A stretch of DNA of 27,480 nt from positions 1 to 27,480 of the forward strand of contig JADHXF010000018.1 of NCBI GenBank assembly GCA_016783105.1, written 5' to 3'. Positions 15,666 through 24,011 of the stretch are shown piece by piece. The position numbers were made by a program, and so were the translations under genes. A model generated the notes under the pieces. The model searched no databases, had not been told where the DNA came from, and saw only the letters and a list, made by a program, of their open reading frames with translations. The stretch comes from Dehalococcoidales bacterium. GTDB lineage: Bacteria > Chloroflexota > Dehalococcoidia > Dehalococcoidales > RBG-16-60-22. Within the stretch, counting starts at the first letter, position 1; the number at the start of each line of letters is the position of its first letter.

Positions 15666-16754
15666 ATGAGGTTTAATATTGTGGTTTTACCTGGCGACGG
15701 CATCGGCCCGGAAATAACCGGGGCAGCCGTCAATGTGCTTCAGACTGTGGGCAAGAAATACGGGCACACGTTTGAGCTGTATCACGGCCTTATCGGTGGG
15801 GCGGCGATTGATGCCACCGGAGTGCCGCTGCCACCGAATGTGCTGAAGATGAGCCGGAAATCCGATGCCGTACTGATGGGCGCGGTCGGTGACCCCAAGT
15901 TTGACGCTCCCGGGATGAAGGTTCGTCCTGAAGATGGGATACTGTCGCTGCGCAAGAAACTGGAGCTCTTCGCCAACCTGCGCCCGGTCAGGGTCCTGCC
16001 TATGCTGGTCAATGCCACCAACCTGAAACCTGAAGTCGTTGAGGGAGTTGATTTCATATTTATCCGTGAGCTTACCGGCGGACTATATTTTGGCCGACCG
16101 AAAAAACGCTGGCAGACGCCCAAGGGGTGGCGGGCGATTGACACCATGACCTATTCGGAACCGGAGATTGAGCGCATTGTCAGGGTTGGCTTTGAACTAG
16201 CCCGGGGAAGACAGAAAAAACTGGTCTCCGTGGATAAGGCCAATGTGCTGGAATGTTCCCGTCTGTGGCGACAGGTGGCCATTGAGCTTTCGAAGAGCTA
16301 TCCCGATGTGGAGCTGGAGCACATGCTGGTAGATGCTGCCTCCATGCGTCTGATACAGAACCCGAAGCATTTTGACGTCATAGTCTCCGAGAACACGTTC
16401 GGCGATATTCTGACTGACGAAGCTTCGATGCTGGCTGGCTCAATGGGAATGCTGCCCTCGGCCAGCCTGGCTGGTGTGCCTCAGAAGGGCGTACGAACTC
16501 CCGGTCTTTACGAGCCGATTCACGGCAGTGCCCCCCGCCGTGCTGGCCTGAACATGGCCAACCCCGTCGCTACCATACTCAGCATGGCGATGATGCTCCG
16601 CTACTCCTGTGGCCTGGACAAAGAAGCAGAGTCGGTTGAGGCAGCCGTAATTGACGTTCTGAATGAGGGCTACCGTACCTACGACATTATGGACGAAGGC
16701 AAGACGAAGGTCGGCACCAAGGAAATGGGCGAGCTGGTCGCCGGGAAAGTGTAA
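15666..16754 (+). CDS. leuB: 3-isopropylmalate dehydrogenase
   Basis: LeuB oxidises and decarboxylates 3-isopropylmalate to 2-ketoisocaproate with NAD. The 362-residue protein begins with the canonical IVVLPGDGIGPEIT and shows RPVRVLPML, FIRELTGGLYFGRPK, VSVDKANVLECSRLWR with the catalytic Lys, and NTFGDILTDEASMLAGSMGMLPSASL with the metal-binding Asp residues. GLYEPIHGSAPRRAGLNMANPVATILS is in the NAD site region. GGGAGG lies upstream of the ATG inside the leuD end. It is the last gene of the operon; the 12 bp to the converging VOC gene hold no visible terminator. Confidence 0.96.
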   Translation: MRFNIVVLPGDGIGPEITGAAVNVLQTVGKKYGHTFELYHGLIGGAAIDATGVPLPPNVLKMSRKSDAVLMGAVGDPKFDAPGMKVRPEDGILSLRKKLELFANLRPVRVLPMLVNATNLKPEVVEGVDFIFIRELTGGLYFGRPKKRWQTPKGWRAIDTMTYSEPEIERIVRVGFELARGRQKKLVSVDKANVLECSRLWRQVAIELSKSYPDVELEHMLVDAASMRLIQNPKHFDVIVSENTFGDILTDEASMLAGSMGMLPSASLAGVPQKGVRTPGLYEPIHGSAPRRAGLNMANPVATILSMAMMLRYSCGLDKEAESVEAAVIDVLNEGYRTYDIMDEGKTKVGTKEMGELVAGKV

Positions 16755-16766
16755 TAAGAGGCAGCC

Positions 16767-17216
16767 TTACTTCTTCTGCATGAGCTCAATGGAGAAACCG
16801 CCAACGGCATCGGTGCCGAAGTAAGCCCATTTGACCGTTGGTGTTTCTCCGCTCTGGGTAACCTTGAAGCCCTTTTCAGCCATTCTGGCCGTTTCCTGTG
16901 CAATATCGTCGACGAAGAAGCCGATGTGCTGGATGCCCTCTCCTTTTTTCTCCAGAAAATCCTTGACCGGCGTATCGCCTTCCAATGGCTGAATCAACTC
17001 GAAAGTCAGGTCGCCTACGCCACCTTCGGCGTGTCGTAAGTCAAGTTCCCAGTCGGCCGGTTTGCCATGCAGGGTTTTATTCACCAGCGATACTTTTCCC
17101 TGAGGGCCAAGGAGGGGAGGAAAGGGACCTATGCCCAGTGCCTCATAAAACTTCATCGCCTTTGCCATGTCCCTGACCACCACCGAGACGTGATGGAATT
17201 TCCAGTTCCGGTGCAT
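16767..17216 (-). CDS. VOC-superfamily (glyoxalase/bleomycin resistance-like) protein
   Basis: A 149-residue protein with the two-module beta-alpha-beta-beta-beta pattern of vicinal oxygen chelate enzymes. The four expected metal positions are His9 (KFHHVSVVVRD), Glu73 (TFELIQP), His97 (GIQHIGFFVDDI) and Glu144 (FSIELMQ). This His-Glu-His-Glu set fits methylmalonyl-CoA epimerases, glyoxalase I and related lyases. The sequence does not decide among these, and no mutase gene is nearby. AGGAGG sits 9 nt before the ATG. Upstream AT-rich DNA (17250-17265) contains a TATAAT on this strand without a good -35. Confidence 0.85.
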   Translation of the reverse strand: MHRNWKFHHVSVVVRDMAKAMKFYEALGIGPFPPLLGPQGKVSLVNKTLHGKPADWELDLRHAEGGVGDLTFELIQPLEGDTPVKDFLEKKGEGIQHIGFFVDDIAQETARMAEKGFKVTQSGETPTVKWAYFGTDAVGGFSIELMQKK

Positions 17217-17286
17217 GATGTGTGCCTCCTTTCTGAATATAAGCTACTTTATTATATATTATTGGTTCATCGGCATGCTTTCGTGC

Positions 17287-17315
17287 TTTAAGCTTTGCTG
17301 GGCATTTAGTATAAT
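17287..17315 (+). promoter_or_regulatory. Predicted promoter for the thymidylate synthase cluster
   Basis: A perfect TATAAT (17310-17315) with a weak TTTAAG -35 (17287-17292) at 17-bp spacing, about 54 nt before the ATG at 17376. The rest of the 159-bp intergenic space is AT-rich and drives the divergent VOC gene as well. Confidence 0.45.
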
Positions 17316-17375
17316 AATTTAAAAAGGGAAAACTGGCAAGCGGAATTAAACTAGAAAGTAATCAGGAAGCGTACT

Positions 17376-17969
17376 ATGGGAGAGGAAATAAAGAGCGCTA
17401 GGGAAATAGCCATGGCGAAGGTGGAAAAGCTGGGGGAGGTAACGGAGGAAGAACGCCTGAAATGGAAATACAACCCGGAAGGGGAGAAACTGGCAGCGCG
17501 GTATTTAAAGCAGAACCTGAATTTGCTGGCTGAGATGAGCAAGTTTGACGAAAAGGCGAAAAAGTATGTCATCGAAGGGGTTCAGAGTGTGCTGATACGG
17601 AATATAGAGCTGCCACGGAACGATTTCTTGCGCAAGAAAAACAAGCGGGTGATGGAAGGGATAAAGCCGCTGAAAAACGACAAGGTGAGCCTGGAGAACG
17701 TGTTCAGCAAGGTGAGACGTATCTTTGACCACTACGTGGAGCAGGGCGAACAGCAGCGCCGGCAGGCGTATGAGTCATTGAAAGCCGATGTTGAGACAAA
17801 GATACAGCAGGCGGTAAAGCAGCAGATGGGGTCCCTGGCCAATGTCAAAATTGATGTGGAGAGCCAGCCCCAGTTCCAGGAGGAATGGCGCCGCGCACTG
17901 GCACAGATGGACATGCAGTATACAAGGCTGCTTGATGAATACAAACAGGAACTGACAGCCATAGCGTAG
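17376..17969 (+). CDS. Uncharacterised Lys/Glu-rich helical protein in the thymidylate synthase cluster
   Basis: I do not recognise this 197-residue protein with confidence. It has no signal peptide or membrane segment. It is rich in Lys, Glu and Gln and looks mostly alpha-helical, with probable coiled-coil stretches at about residues 55-70 and 120-160 (EQGEQQRRQAYESLKADV, then VETKIQQAVKQQ). An ordered patch NPEGEKLAARYLKQNLNLL and IRNIELPRNDFL lie in the first half. AGGAAG precedes the ATG. It is 10 bp upstream of a second unknown gene and appears to be co-transcribed with it and with the thymidylate synthase, which suggests a shared job or simply a conserved neighbourhood. Confidence 0.75.
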   Translation: MGEEIKSAREIAMAKVEKLGEVTEEERLKWKYNPEGEKLAARYLKQNLNLLAEMSKFDEKAKKYVIEGVQSVLIRNIELPRNDFLRKKNKRVMEGIKPLKNDKVSLENVFSKVRRIFDHYVEQGEQQRRQAYESLKADVETKIQQAVKQQMGSLANVKIDVESQPQFQEEWRRALAQMDMQYTRLLDEYKQELTAIA

Positions 17970-17979
17970 AGAGGGTCAG

Positions 17980-18681
17980 ATGTCTGGTAACGATGACCGC
18001 ATTGAGCACGCCGTCTGGCGTACCGAGGTAATAAGGCCACCGAAGCAAAAACTGGCTACCTTCGGCACGACCAATATCCACTACTACCTGCTTACCGAGC
18101 CGGTATACGCAGAGCTGACCGGAGAGGTCAATGAGACGGTGGTGAGGGAAGGAAGGGTAATCGCGGAAAAGCCCAGAATTGTCACTCCGTACTATCTTTC
18201 CCATTTAGAAGGGTTCAGCCATGAAGCTCGCCGCTACCTTGATGCGCTCATCAAGACCTATGGCCCTGATGCACCCGGCCTCTTTTACACCTACCGCAAT
18301 GAATCCAAAGGGCTGACCATTGTCTCGGAGCACTGGCGAACCGTCGCCGATAGGCTTAACGCTGAAATTGATAAACGCGGCGACCCCCTGGCGGCGATTA
18401 TAAAAGGCGAGGACGAACTCTGGGATGTATCATTGCTAAAATTCATCTCTGAAGTGGGGAGAGGTGCCTTGCCGTATCATGTCGCTAAGATGGGAGCGAA
18501 AGGGCTGCTGGACATGGATGCCAGTGGCGTGCCCATGGATGCCCGCTTGAGAATCGAGGAGATGTTTCAGCGGGCAATGAAAGGTGATTTTGACCCGGAT
18601 GAGCTGAAGAAGGAGCTCGACCGCTGGACCCTTTTTGCGGAGTATGAGGACAGGTTTTTCGCCATCTTCAAGAAGAGGTAG
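17980..18681 (+). CDS. Uncharacterised conserved protein in the thymidylate synthase cluster
   Basis: A 233-residue soluble protein I cannot assign. Notable segments are FGTTNIHYYLLTEPVYAEL near residues 28-46, RVIAEKPRIVTPYYLSHLEGF near 59-79, and YGPDAPGLFYTYRNESKGLTIV near 94-115. The second half has DPLAAIIKGEDELWDVSLLKFI and a helical acidic C-terminus ending FFAIFKKR. No catalytic motif I know is visible. AGAGGG precedes the ATG, 10 bp after the previous gene; the thymidylate synthase begins 31 bp later. The well-conserved look of its aromatic and proline-rich segments argues for a real enzyme or binding protein. Confidence 0.78.
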   Translation: MSGNDDRIEHAVWRTEVIRPPKQKLATFGTTNIHYYLLTEPVYAELTGEVNETVVREGRVIAEKPRIVTPYYLSHLEGFSHEARRYLDALIKTYGPDAPGLFYTYRNESKGLTIVSEHWRTVADRLNAEIDKRGDPLAAIIKGEDELWDVSLLKFISEVGRGALPYHVAKMGAKGLLDMDASGVPMDARLRIEEMFQRAMKGDFDPDELKKELDRWTLFAEYEDRFFAIFKKR

Positions 18682-18712
18682 GCGGGACATATACAGTCGA
18701 AAGGATTTACGA

Positions 18713-19360
18713 ATGGACATTGCTTTCATTGAAGCGCGGGACCTCTCCGAAGCCTGGTTTCGGTGTGTCTGTAAAACGCTGACGGATGGTTACGAGTATG
18801 AAATTGAGCGGGGAAGCTATGCCGGCCAGAAGCGCAAGGAGCTTGACTTCGTCGTTATCCAGATTAGGTATCCGGGGACTAAGCCATTGGTACCTGACGT
18901 GCCTCAGGGAGTACCTCCGCCGAGCACCATGGACTACGTGGAGGAATACCTGCCATACCTGATGACGGCACACCGGAAGGAAGGAGAGCAATATACCTAC
19001 GGCCAGTACCTGGAAAAACAGATTGCCGAGGTAATCAAGATGTACCAGGAAGATGGCTTTAATACCAATCAGGCCTTTATGGCCGTGGGTGACGCCCAGT
19101 CCCTCTTTCTCTCCGACCCTCCCTGCCTGAGGGCCATAGACACCCGTGTCCGGCATAACAGGCTCAACTTTGTGGTCTATTTTCGGTCCTGGGACCTGTG
19201 GGCGGGTTTCCCATCAAACCTGGCCGCAATCCAGCTGCTGAAAGAATATATGGCCAGCGAGATCGGGGTTGAGGACGGGGAAATAATTGCCATGAGCAAG
19301 GGTCTGCACCTCTACGAATATTCCTGGGAACTGGCCAAAATCGCCGTGAGAATGGACTGA
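18713..19360 (+). CDS. Thymidylate synthase, methanogen-like type
   Basis: A 215-residue protein resembling the short archaeal thymidylate synthases that methylate dUMP with a methylene-pterin. Cys138 in SDPPCLRAIDTRVR is in the position of the catalytic Cys, and YFRSWDLWAGFPSNLAAIQLL (from residue 156) is the RSxDxxxGxPxN phosphate and dUMP-binding signature. VEDGEIIAMSKGLHLYEYSWELA near the end is typical. It is much shorter than E. coli ThyA (264 residues) and unrelated to ThyX. The ATG at 18713 has AAGGA 8 nt upstream; a longer frame from 18635 overlaps the previous gene and is unlikely. The cofactor, folate or a modified pterin, is not decided by sequence. Confidence 0.85.
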   Translation: MDIAFIEARDLSEAWFRCVCKTLTDGYEYEIERGSYAGQKRKELDFVVIQIRYPGTKPLVPDVPQGVPPPSTMDYVEEYLPYLMTAHRKEGEQYTYGQYLEKQIAEVIKMYQEDGFNTNQAFMAVGDAQSLFLSDPPCLRAIDTRVRHNRLNFVVYFRSWDLWAGFPSNLAAIQLLKEYMASEIGVEDGEIIAMSKGLHLYEYSWELAKIAVRMD

Positions 19361-19491
19361 AGGGCGAAAATTTTTTAAGAGTCAAACAACCCATCCTTTT
19401 CCACCAGGGCGGTTTACATAATAATTATAAATTAACAGGGTTGGTTAAGTTAATTCCTCATTAATGCAATCGTGGCAAAGGCAAATCTGAA

Positions 19492-20718
19492 TTGAAGATA
19501 GAGCTCGCAGTAATGGCAGGTTTAATATCATTTTGCTTGCTTGGCGCCGGGTGTGCCGCCACCAGGGATTTCAATAAACAATTAAGCCAGATTGTAAGGC
19601 CTTATCGTTTTCACGTGGCGCAATGGGAGGCGAGTACCGTTTTCAAAGCGGCGAAGCAGGCAATTTGGAATCGGCACAGGACGCCTGGCGATGAAATGGA
19701 GCAAGTGAAGGAATACTTCGATGCTGTGGAGCGGATGAAAATCCTGACATCTGAGATAGAGGCGATAAAAGCAGGCAACAGGACAGGCGAACTGGCTTCT
19801 CTTGAGGCGGAGTTGATGGAACTGCAGCAGAAAAGGAGTTCTCTGGTAAATATAACTGAAAAAGTCATCACCGGGCAGATAAAACAGGTTCTTTTTCAGC
19901 AGGGTATCTATCATCCGGCCGATAAATACATAGGTTTAAAGATGAATTTCCCGCCCATGGATTTCAAACTGGAGAAGCCACCACATTTGCTGGTCATTTC
20001 TCCCCGGGACAGGATAGAAAGCATGCGGGAAATCGTGCTCCGACAGGAAATCAAGGCGGAAGAAATGGAGCAAATCGAGAAAGAGGTTGATGCCCTGGGT
20101 GTGTCTTCAATAGTGGTGGGGCTTGGTGGCTTCGGTGGGACTTACCCGGCTTTTGTGACCAACGAGGCGAGTCTGCGTTTTACCGTTGATGCCGCGGCCG
20201 AAGAGTGGCTGCATCAATATTTATTCTTCAAGCCTCTGGGATTTCGCTATGTGCTGGACGTGATTGGCGTAGCTCGCAACTATGAAGTCGCCACCATGAA
20301 TGAAACCGTGGCCAGCATGATAAGCAAGGAGATTGGTGGCATGGTTACGAATAGCTACTACCCCGATTTGCCCGGCGATGAAACCAAGGATGGTAAAAAA
20401 TCGGGGTTTGATTTCGACCGTGAGATGCGTGAGATACGAAGGGCGGTGGATGAATACCTGGCGCGAGGTGAAATTGAGCAGGCGGAGGAGTTCATGGAGG
20501 AAAAGCGACAGTATCTGGCGTCGAAGGGATACCATATCAGAAAGCTGAACCAGGCTTACTTTGCTTTTTATGGCGCCTATGCCGACCAGCCGACTTCTAT
20601 AAGTCCGATAGGGGATGAGTTGAAAAGGCTGAGGGAACAGAGCCCGTCGTTGAAAGAGTTTCTATCGACGGTATCGTCCATGACCAGCCGTGAAGACCTG
20701 CTCGAAAGCCTGGAATAG
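19492..20718 (+). CDS. Predicted lipoprotein with a zincin-like but degenerate motif
   Basis: A 408-residue exported protein of unknown function. The TTG start gives MKIELAVMAGLISFCLLGAGC, a signal peptide with a lipobox ending at Cys21. A coiled-coil-prone region follows (about residues 64-135). Residues 232-290 contain DAAAEEWLHQYLFFKPLG with Glu237-Glu-Trp-Leu-His241 and, 30 residues on, MNETVASMISKEIG with Glu271. This is the layout of a gluzincin HExxH...E site with the first His replaced by Glu. The C-terminal part includes another charged helical region and TSISPIGDEL. It is preceded by a 131-bp AT-rich gap. The ribosome binding site is weak; ATG at 19513 would lose the positively charged signal start. 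Confidence 0.75.
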   Translation: MKIELAVMAGLISFCLLGAGCAATRDFNKQLSQIVRPYRFHVAQWEASTVFKAAKQAIWNRHRTPGDEMEQVKEYFDAVERMKILTSEIEAIKAGNRTGELASLEAELMELQQKRSSLVNITEKVITGQIKQVLFQQGIYHPADKYIGLKMNFPPMDFKLEKPPHLLVISPRDRIESMREIVLRQEIKAEEMEQIEKEVDALGVSSIVVGLGGFGGTYPAFVTNEASLRFTVDAAAEEWLHQYLFFKPLGFRYVLDVIGVARNYEVATMNETVASMISKEIGGMVTNSYYPDLPGDETKDGKKSGFDFDREMREIRRAVDEYLARGEIEQAEEFMEEKRQYLASKGYHIRKLNQAYFAFYGAYADQPTSISPIGDELKRLREQSPSLKEFLSTVSSMTSREDLLESLE

Positions 20719-20726
20719 GGCATTTA

Positions 20727-20735
20727 TGGTATACT
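20727..20735 (+). promoter_or_regulatory. Predicted extended -10 promoter of the alkylation repair pair
   Basis: TGGTATACT fits TGnTATAAT with one mismatch, 43 nt before the ogt ATG. No clear -35 is visible, as is common for extended -10 promoters. Confidence 0.4.
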
Positions 20736-20777
20736 GAAAAGCACAAATTTGAACTCGCCCAGGGGGTTAAAATCAGC

Positions 20778-21287
20778 ATGATGGAAACATTTTACTTAAA
20801 CCAGTATGATAGTCCGCTGGGCACATATATTATCGGCAGCTCTTCTCGCGGTGTTGTCTGTGTCAAGACCGAGTCCCGCCTGACATCATTGATGGCGCAA
20901 TGGCGCAAGAAAGGCATCGAAGTTAAAGACGCTGCCGGGCGTAACGATAAGATAATCGGTGAACTCGATGCCTACTTCGCCGGCGATTTGCATGAGTTCA
21001 CCGTTCCCTTTGACCTCCGGGGCACCGAGTTCCAGCGTCGAATCTGGGAACTCCTTTTAAATATACCTTATGGTGAGACCAGGTCATACGGTCAGGTGGC
21101 CAGTGCTCTGGGACGACCCAAAGCCAGTCGTGCCGTTGGACAGGCTATAGGCACCAATCCGGTGGCCATTATCGTACCCTGCCATCGTGTTATCGGGTCT
21201 GGTGGCGGACTGGTTGGCTATGGCGGCGGGTTGCACCGGAAGCAGGCGCTTCTTGAGCTGGAAGCAGGGTCTTCTCTCGAACACTGA
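20778..21287 (+). CDS. ogt: Methylated-DNA--protein-cysteine methyltransferase
   Basis: This suicide enzyme removes methyl groups from O6-methylguanine. The 169-residue protein has an N-terminal ribonuclease-like domain (PLGTYIIGSSSRGVV) and the C-terminal MGMT domain: TEFQRRIWELLLNIPYGETRSYGQVA (from residue 83), then the acceptor Cys135 in IVPCHRVIG and GYGGGLHRKQALLELE. AGGGGGT lies about 10 nt upstream; the start is one of two adjacent ATG codons. It is followed 19 bp later by an AlkA-like glycosylase, forming an alkylation-repair unit. Confidence 0.95.
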   Translation: MMETFYLNQYDSPLGTYIIGSSSRGVVCVKTESRLTSLMAQWRKKGIEVKDAAGRNDKIIGELDAYFAGDLHEFTVPFDLRGTEFQRRIWELLLNIPYGETRSYGQVASALGRPKASRAVGQAIGTNPVAIIVPCHRVIGSGGGLVGYGGGLHRKQALLELEAGSSLEH

Positions 21288-21306
21288 CCTCTCCTCGCTT
21301 GTTATT

Positions 21307-22236
21307 ATGGAACGAACCGTAATTTCTCTAAAGCCCGAGTTACCCTATTCCTTTTCGCTCACGGCTGCCTATGCCACCTTCTTTCGAGGCCGTTACGGCG
21401 GGGACACCTTTGACAACGGCCTTTATCAACGGTTGCTGGATATGGGAGAGTGTCTTTGCCTGGCTCGTGTCCGGGCTTCAGGCACCGCCGACTCACCGCT
21501 GCTGAATGTGGAACTCTTCAGCCCGTCTCTTGATGGCGCTACGGTAGCCAGGGTACGCGAACAGATGAGCTGGGTGCTGGGCATTGCCCGGGATATAAGA
21601 CCGTTCTACCAGATGGCACTGAATGACCGGGCGCTGGCGCCCCTCATTCAAGAGTTATGGGGTCTTCATATCCCGCATACGGCATCGGTTTATGAAGCTC
21701 TGGTTCAGGCAATCATGGGACAGCAAATCAGCGCCCATGTGGCTCGAAAGCTGCGTATGCGCCTCACTGAAACTTATGGCTCAACCCTGGAAGTATCGGG
21801 CGGCGTTTACCATAGTTTCCCCCGACCTGATGCTCTGGTGGACGCTGGCGTGAACGGCCTGCGTGCTCTGGGATTCAGCACCAGGAAATCGGAATACATT
21901 ATCGACATATCCAGAAAGGTGACTTCGGGCCAGTTTGACCTTGAAAGCCTGCACGCATTTACTGATGAAGAAGCAATTCATACTTTGACTGGCCTTCGCG
22001 GCGTTGGCCTGTGGACGGCGCAGTGGCTGCTTATTCGTGCCCTGGGGCGTGACGATGGCTTCCCGCACGATGACCTGGCGCTATGCCGCGTCCTTGGGCA
22101 GCTACTGAACAAAGGCAAACCATTCCAGCCAGAGGAAGCACGCGAATATTCTTCTCGATGGTCGCCCTATCGCAGCTACGTCACTGCTTACCTGTTTGCC
22201 GCCATGCGGTCGGGGTATGCTTTTCCTTCGGTGTAA
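21307..22236 (+). CDS. DNA-3-methyladenine glycosylase II (AlkA-like, HhH-GPD)
   Basis: Base-excision glycosylase acting on alkylated bases. The 309-residue protein has an AlkA-like N-terminal domain (LPYSFSLTAAYATFFRGRYGG), VQAIMGQQISAHVARKLRMR at about 133-152, the helix-hairpin-helix LTGLRGVGLWTAQW (227-240) and the catalytic Asp256 in FPHDDLAL. There are no Cys ligands for an iron-sulfur cluster at the end, which separates it from MutY and Nth. ATG at 21307 was preferred; a frame open from 21187 runs through the end of ogt. It ends 14 bp from the converging ThDP gene. Confidence 0.9.
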   Translation: MERTVISLKPELPYSFSLTAAYATFFRGRYGGDTFDNGLYQRLLDMGECLCLARVRASGTADSPLLNVELFSPSLDGATVARVREQMSWVLGIARDIRPFYQMALNDRALAPLIQELWGLHIPHTASVYEALVQAIMGQQISAHVARKLRMRLTETYGSTLEVSGGVYHSFPRPDALVDAGVNGLRALGFSTRKSEYIIDISRKVTSGQFDLESLHAFTDEEAIHTLTGLRGVGLWTAQWLLIRALGRDDGFPHDDLALCRVLGQLLNKGKPFQPEEAREYSSRWSPYRSYVTAYLFAAMRSGYAFPSV

Positions 22237-22250
22237 CTTGAAGAACATAT

Positions 22251-23885
22251 TCAGGGCAGGGAAAACGTTATCTCCTCGCTGGTAATGAATTCCAGCAGTG
22301 CTGGGCGCCCTTCCTCCTGATTGACCCGGATAGCGCGCTGGAAGGCCGGCACGATTTCGGAGGGCTTTTCCACTCTCTCTCCATAGCCGCCCATGGCACT
22401 TCCCATATCGGCATAGTTGCCACCGAGGTCTCGGGAGCCGTAGAGTTCATGTGCGATAGGCATATCATGTGTCTCAATCGCCATGGTAAAATTATTCAGC
22501 ACGACGGTGATAATGGGTATCTTGTTTCGCACCGCGGTTTCGAAGTCGGTTCCCACCATGCCGAAGGCAGCGTCGCCCATGAAGTTGATGGCCACCTTTT
22601 CCGGCTGTGCCAGTTTGGCACCCATAATAAGGCCCAGTCCGGTACCCAGTCCATGAGACTTGCCCCAGCCGAGATAGCAGCGCGGAGTTGTTGCTGGATA
22701 GAAAGGCACCAATTGGTCGCGCGGGCTCCCGGCGTCATGGGTAACGATAGCGTCTTTCGGGTCAAGGGTATGCATTAAATCCCAGATAACGCGGTAGGCG
22801 TTTATCGGCACTTCGTCTGAAGTGAGCTTGGCCAGCCATCCTTTCATCCACTCTTCTTTTATCTTTTTTATCTCGTGAGCAACGTCACCGTTGCCCCTTC
22901 GCCCTTGCTTGCCCAGGCGCTCTTTAATAACCTCGATGAACTGCTGGAGCACCAGCCTGGCATCCCCGACGATGGGGTAGTCAGCGAAGTAGTTTTTATT
23001 GATGTCATCGGCATCGGCGGTGGCGTGAATAAGCACCTTTCCGGGAGGTATTTTAGCGGACATCCCATGGCGGGAAAAACTGCAACCGATGCCGAAGATG
23101 ACATCGGCCTTATTTAGAAAATGCTGCCCTGGCCTAGTCACAGTACGGGCACCTGTTCCCAGCGAGAGGGGGTGGTTTTCTGGAAAGGCACTTTTTCCCA
23201 GCAGAGTGGTCATCACCGGCACCTGCAATAGCTCGGCGAGCTCTATGAGCTCGTCCCATGCTTCGGCGTAGAGCACTCCCTGACCGGCATGGATGACTGG
23301 ACAGCGTGCCTCCAGCAGCACTTTGGCGACCTTATCTATGTCACGAGGGTCTCCGGCAGCCCGAGATGATATGATGGGGCGATAATCGAAAGGCCCTATT
23401 TCCTGGGTGGCAATATCGGCAGGTATTTCCAGCATTACGGGACCCGGTTTACCTATGCGGAGCATGGATACGGCACGCCGCATGGCATCCGGCACCTGTT
23501 CCGGCAGATTGATTCGCTCCACCCACTTGGTTACTGGCTCGTAGCTGCGTACCGAACTGAAATACGGCTTGATGCTGGAGCGGTCGCTGCGATGACCCAA
23601 GGGGAGCAAAAGAACCGGCACCGAATCGGAATAAGTGGTGGCAACCCCAGAGAATGCGTTTTCGGCACCGGGTCCATACTGCATGGCGAAGACACCGAGG
23701 CGTTTGCCATTGGTAACACGGCTGTACCCATCAGCGATGCCCACGCCAACCCGTTCTTGACGGCAGACGACGGGTCGCAACCCGGCCTGGGCGGCAGCAT
23801 CTATGATGACGGTAGTGGGAAAACAGCTGAGAAACTCCGCTCCCTCGCGTTTGAGAACTTCTACGATGGCATCATTAACCTTCAC
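22251..23885 (-). CDS. ThDP-dependent enzyme, acetolactate-synthase-like, unknown substrate
   Basis: A 544-residue protein of the AHAS/pyruvate-oxidase/benzoylformate-decarboxylase superfamily. The GTG at 23885 was chosen because GGAGG lies 8 nt before it; ATG codons at 23900 and 23909 overlap that site. The Pyr domain has the activating Glu44 (VVCRQERVGVGIADGYSRV) and YGPGAENAFSGVATTYSDSVPVL. The central domain spans about 190-335. The PP domain has FMGDAAFGMVGTDFETAV, the ThDP/Mg motif with Asp-Ala in place of Asp-Gly, and VVLNNFTMAIE. It lacks an adjacent small subunit and differs from ilvB at the active-site loop, so it is probably not the AHAS. Phosphonopyruvate- or sulfopyruvate-decarboxylase-like, oxalyl-CoA-decarboxylase-like or lyase roles are all possible. 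Confidence 0.85.
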   Translation of the reverse strand: MKVNDAIVEVLKREGAEFLSCFPTTVIIDAAAQAGLRPVVCRQERVGVGIADGYSRVTNGKRLGVFAMQYGPGAENAFSGVATTYSDSVPVLLLPLGHRSDRSSIKPYFSSVRSYEPVTKWVERINLPEQVPDAMRRAVSMLRIGKPGPVMLEIPADIATQEIGPFDYRPIISSRAAGDPRDIDKVAKVLLEARCPVIHAGQGVLYAEAWDELIELAELLQVPVMTTLLGKSAFPENHPLSLGTGARTVTRPGQHFLNKADVIFGIGCSFSRHGMSAKIPPGKVLIHATADADDINKNYFADYPIVGDARLVLQQFIEVIKERLGKQGRRGNGDVAHEIKKIKEEWMKGWLAKLTSDEVPINAYRVIWDLMHTLDPKDAIVTHDAGSPRDQLVPFYPATTPRCYLGWGKSHGLGTGLGLIMGAKLAQPEKVAINFMGDAAFGMVGTDFETAVRNKIPIITVVLNNFTMAIETHDMPIAHELYGSRDLGGNYADMGSAMGGYGERVEKPSEIVPAFQRAIRVNQEEGRPALLEFITSEEITFSLP

Positions 23886-23917
23886 GATAAAAACCTCCAT
23901 GGTAAACATTAAGAAAC

Positions 23918-23996
23918 GTCCCTGGGCGGCGGGATTCGAGCCCGCGACTATTTTGACTGGAAGGCGATGGCTCTATCCCGCTGAGCGGCAGGGGCG
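23918..23996 (-). tRNA. Degenerate tRNA-Gly(UCC)-like sequence (probable pseudo-tRNA)
   Basis: On the minus strand the sequence has an acceptor-like pairing CGCCCCTG/CAGGGACG (one C-A mismatch), a clean D-arm (GCTC, AGCGGGATA loop, GAGC), a CTTCCAG loop that would place anticodon UCC, and a perfect 5-bp T-stem GCGGG/CCCGC with loop CTCGAAT. Defects: the anticodon stem does not pair, T-loop position 54 is C, four extra bases lie between the T-stem and acceptor, and no CCA is encoded. It begins about 9 nt after a predicted promoter and ends 33 nt before the ThDP gene start, so it is probably transcribed in that gene's leader. Confidence 0.45.
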
Positions 23997-24011
23997 TTTT
24001 ATCATCACTCA

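Noticed and set aside
16767..17216. Naming the VOC protein a methylmalonyl-CoA epimerase
   Set aside because: The metal-ligand pattern fits several VOC enzymes, and no methylmalonyl-CoA mutase or carboxylase gene is in the window.
23918..23996. Annotating the tRNA-like element as a functional tRNA
   Set aside because: The anticodon stem does not pair, four extra bases separate T-stem and acceptor, and T54 is replaced. These are multiple defects for a working tRNA.
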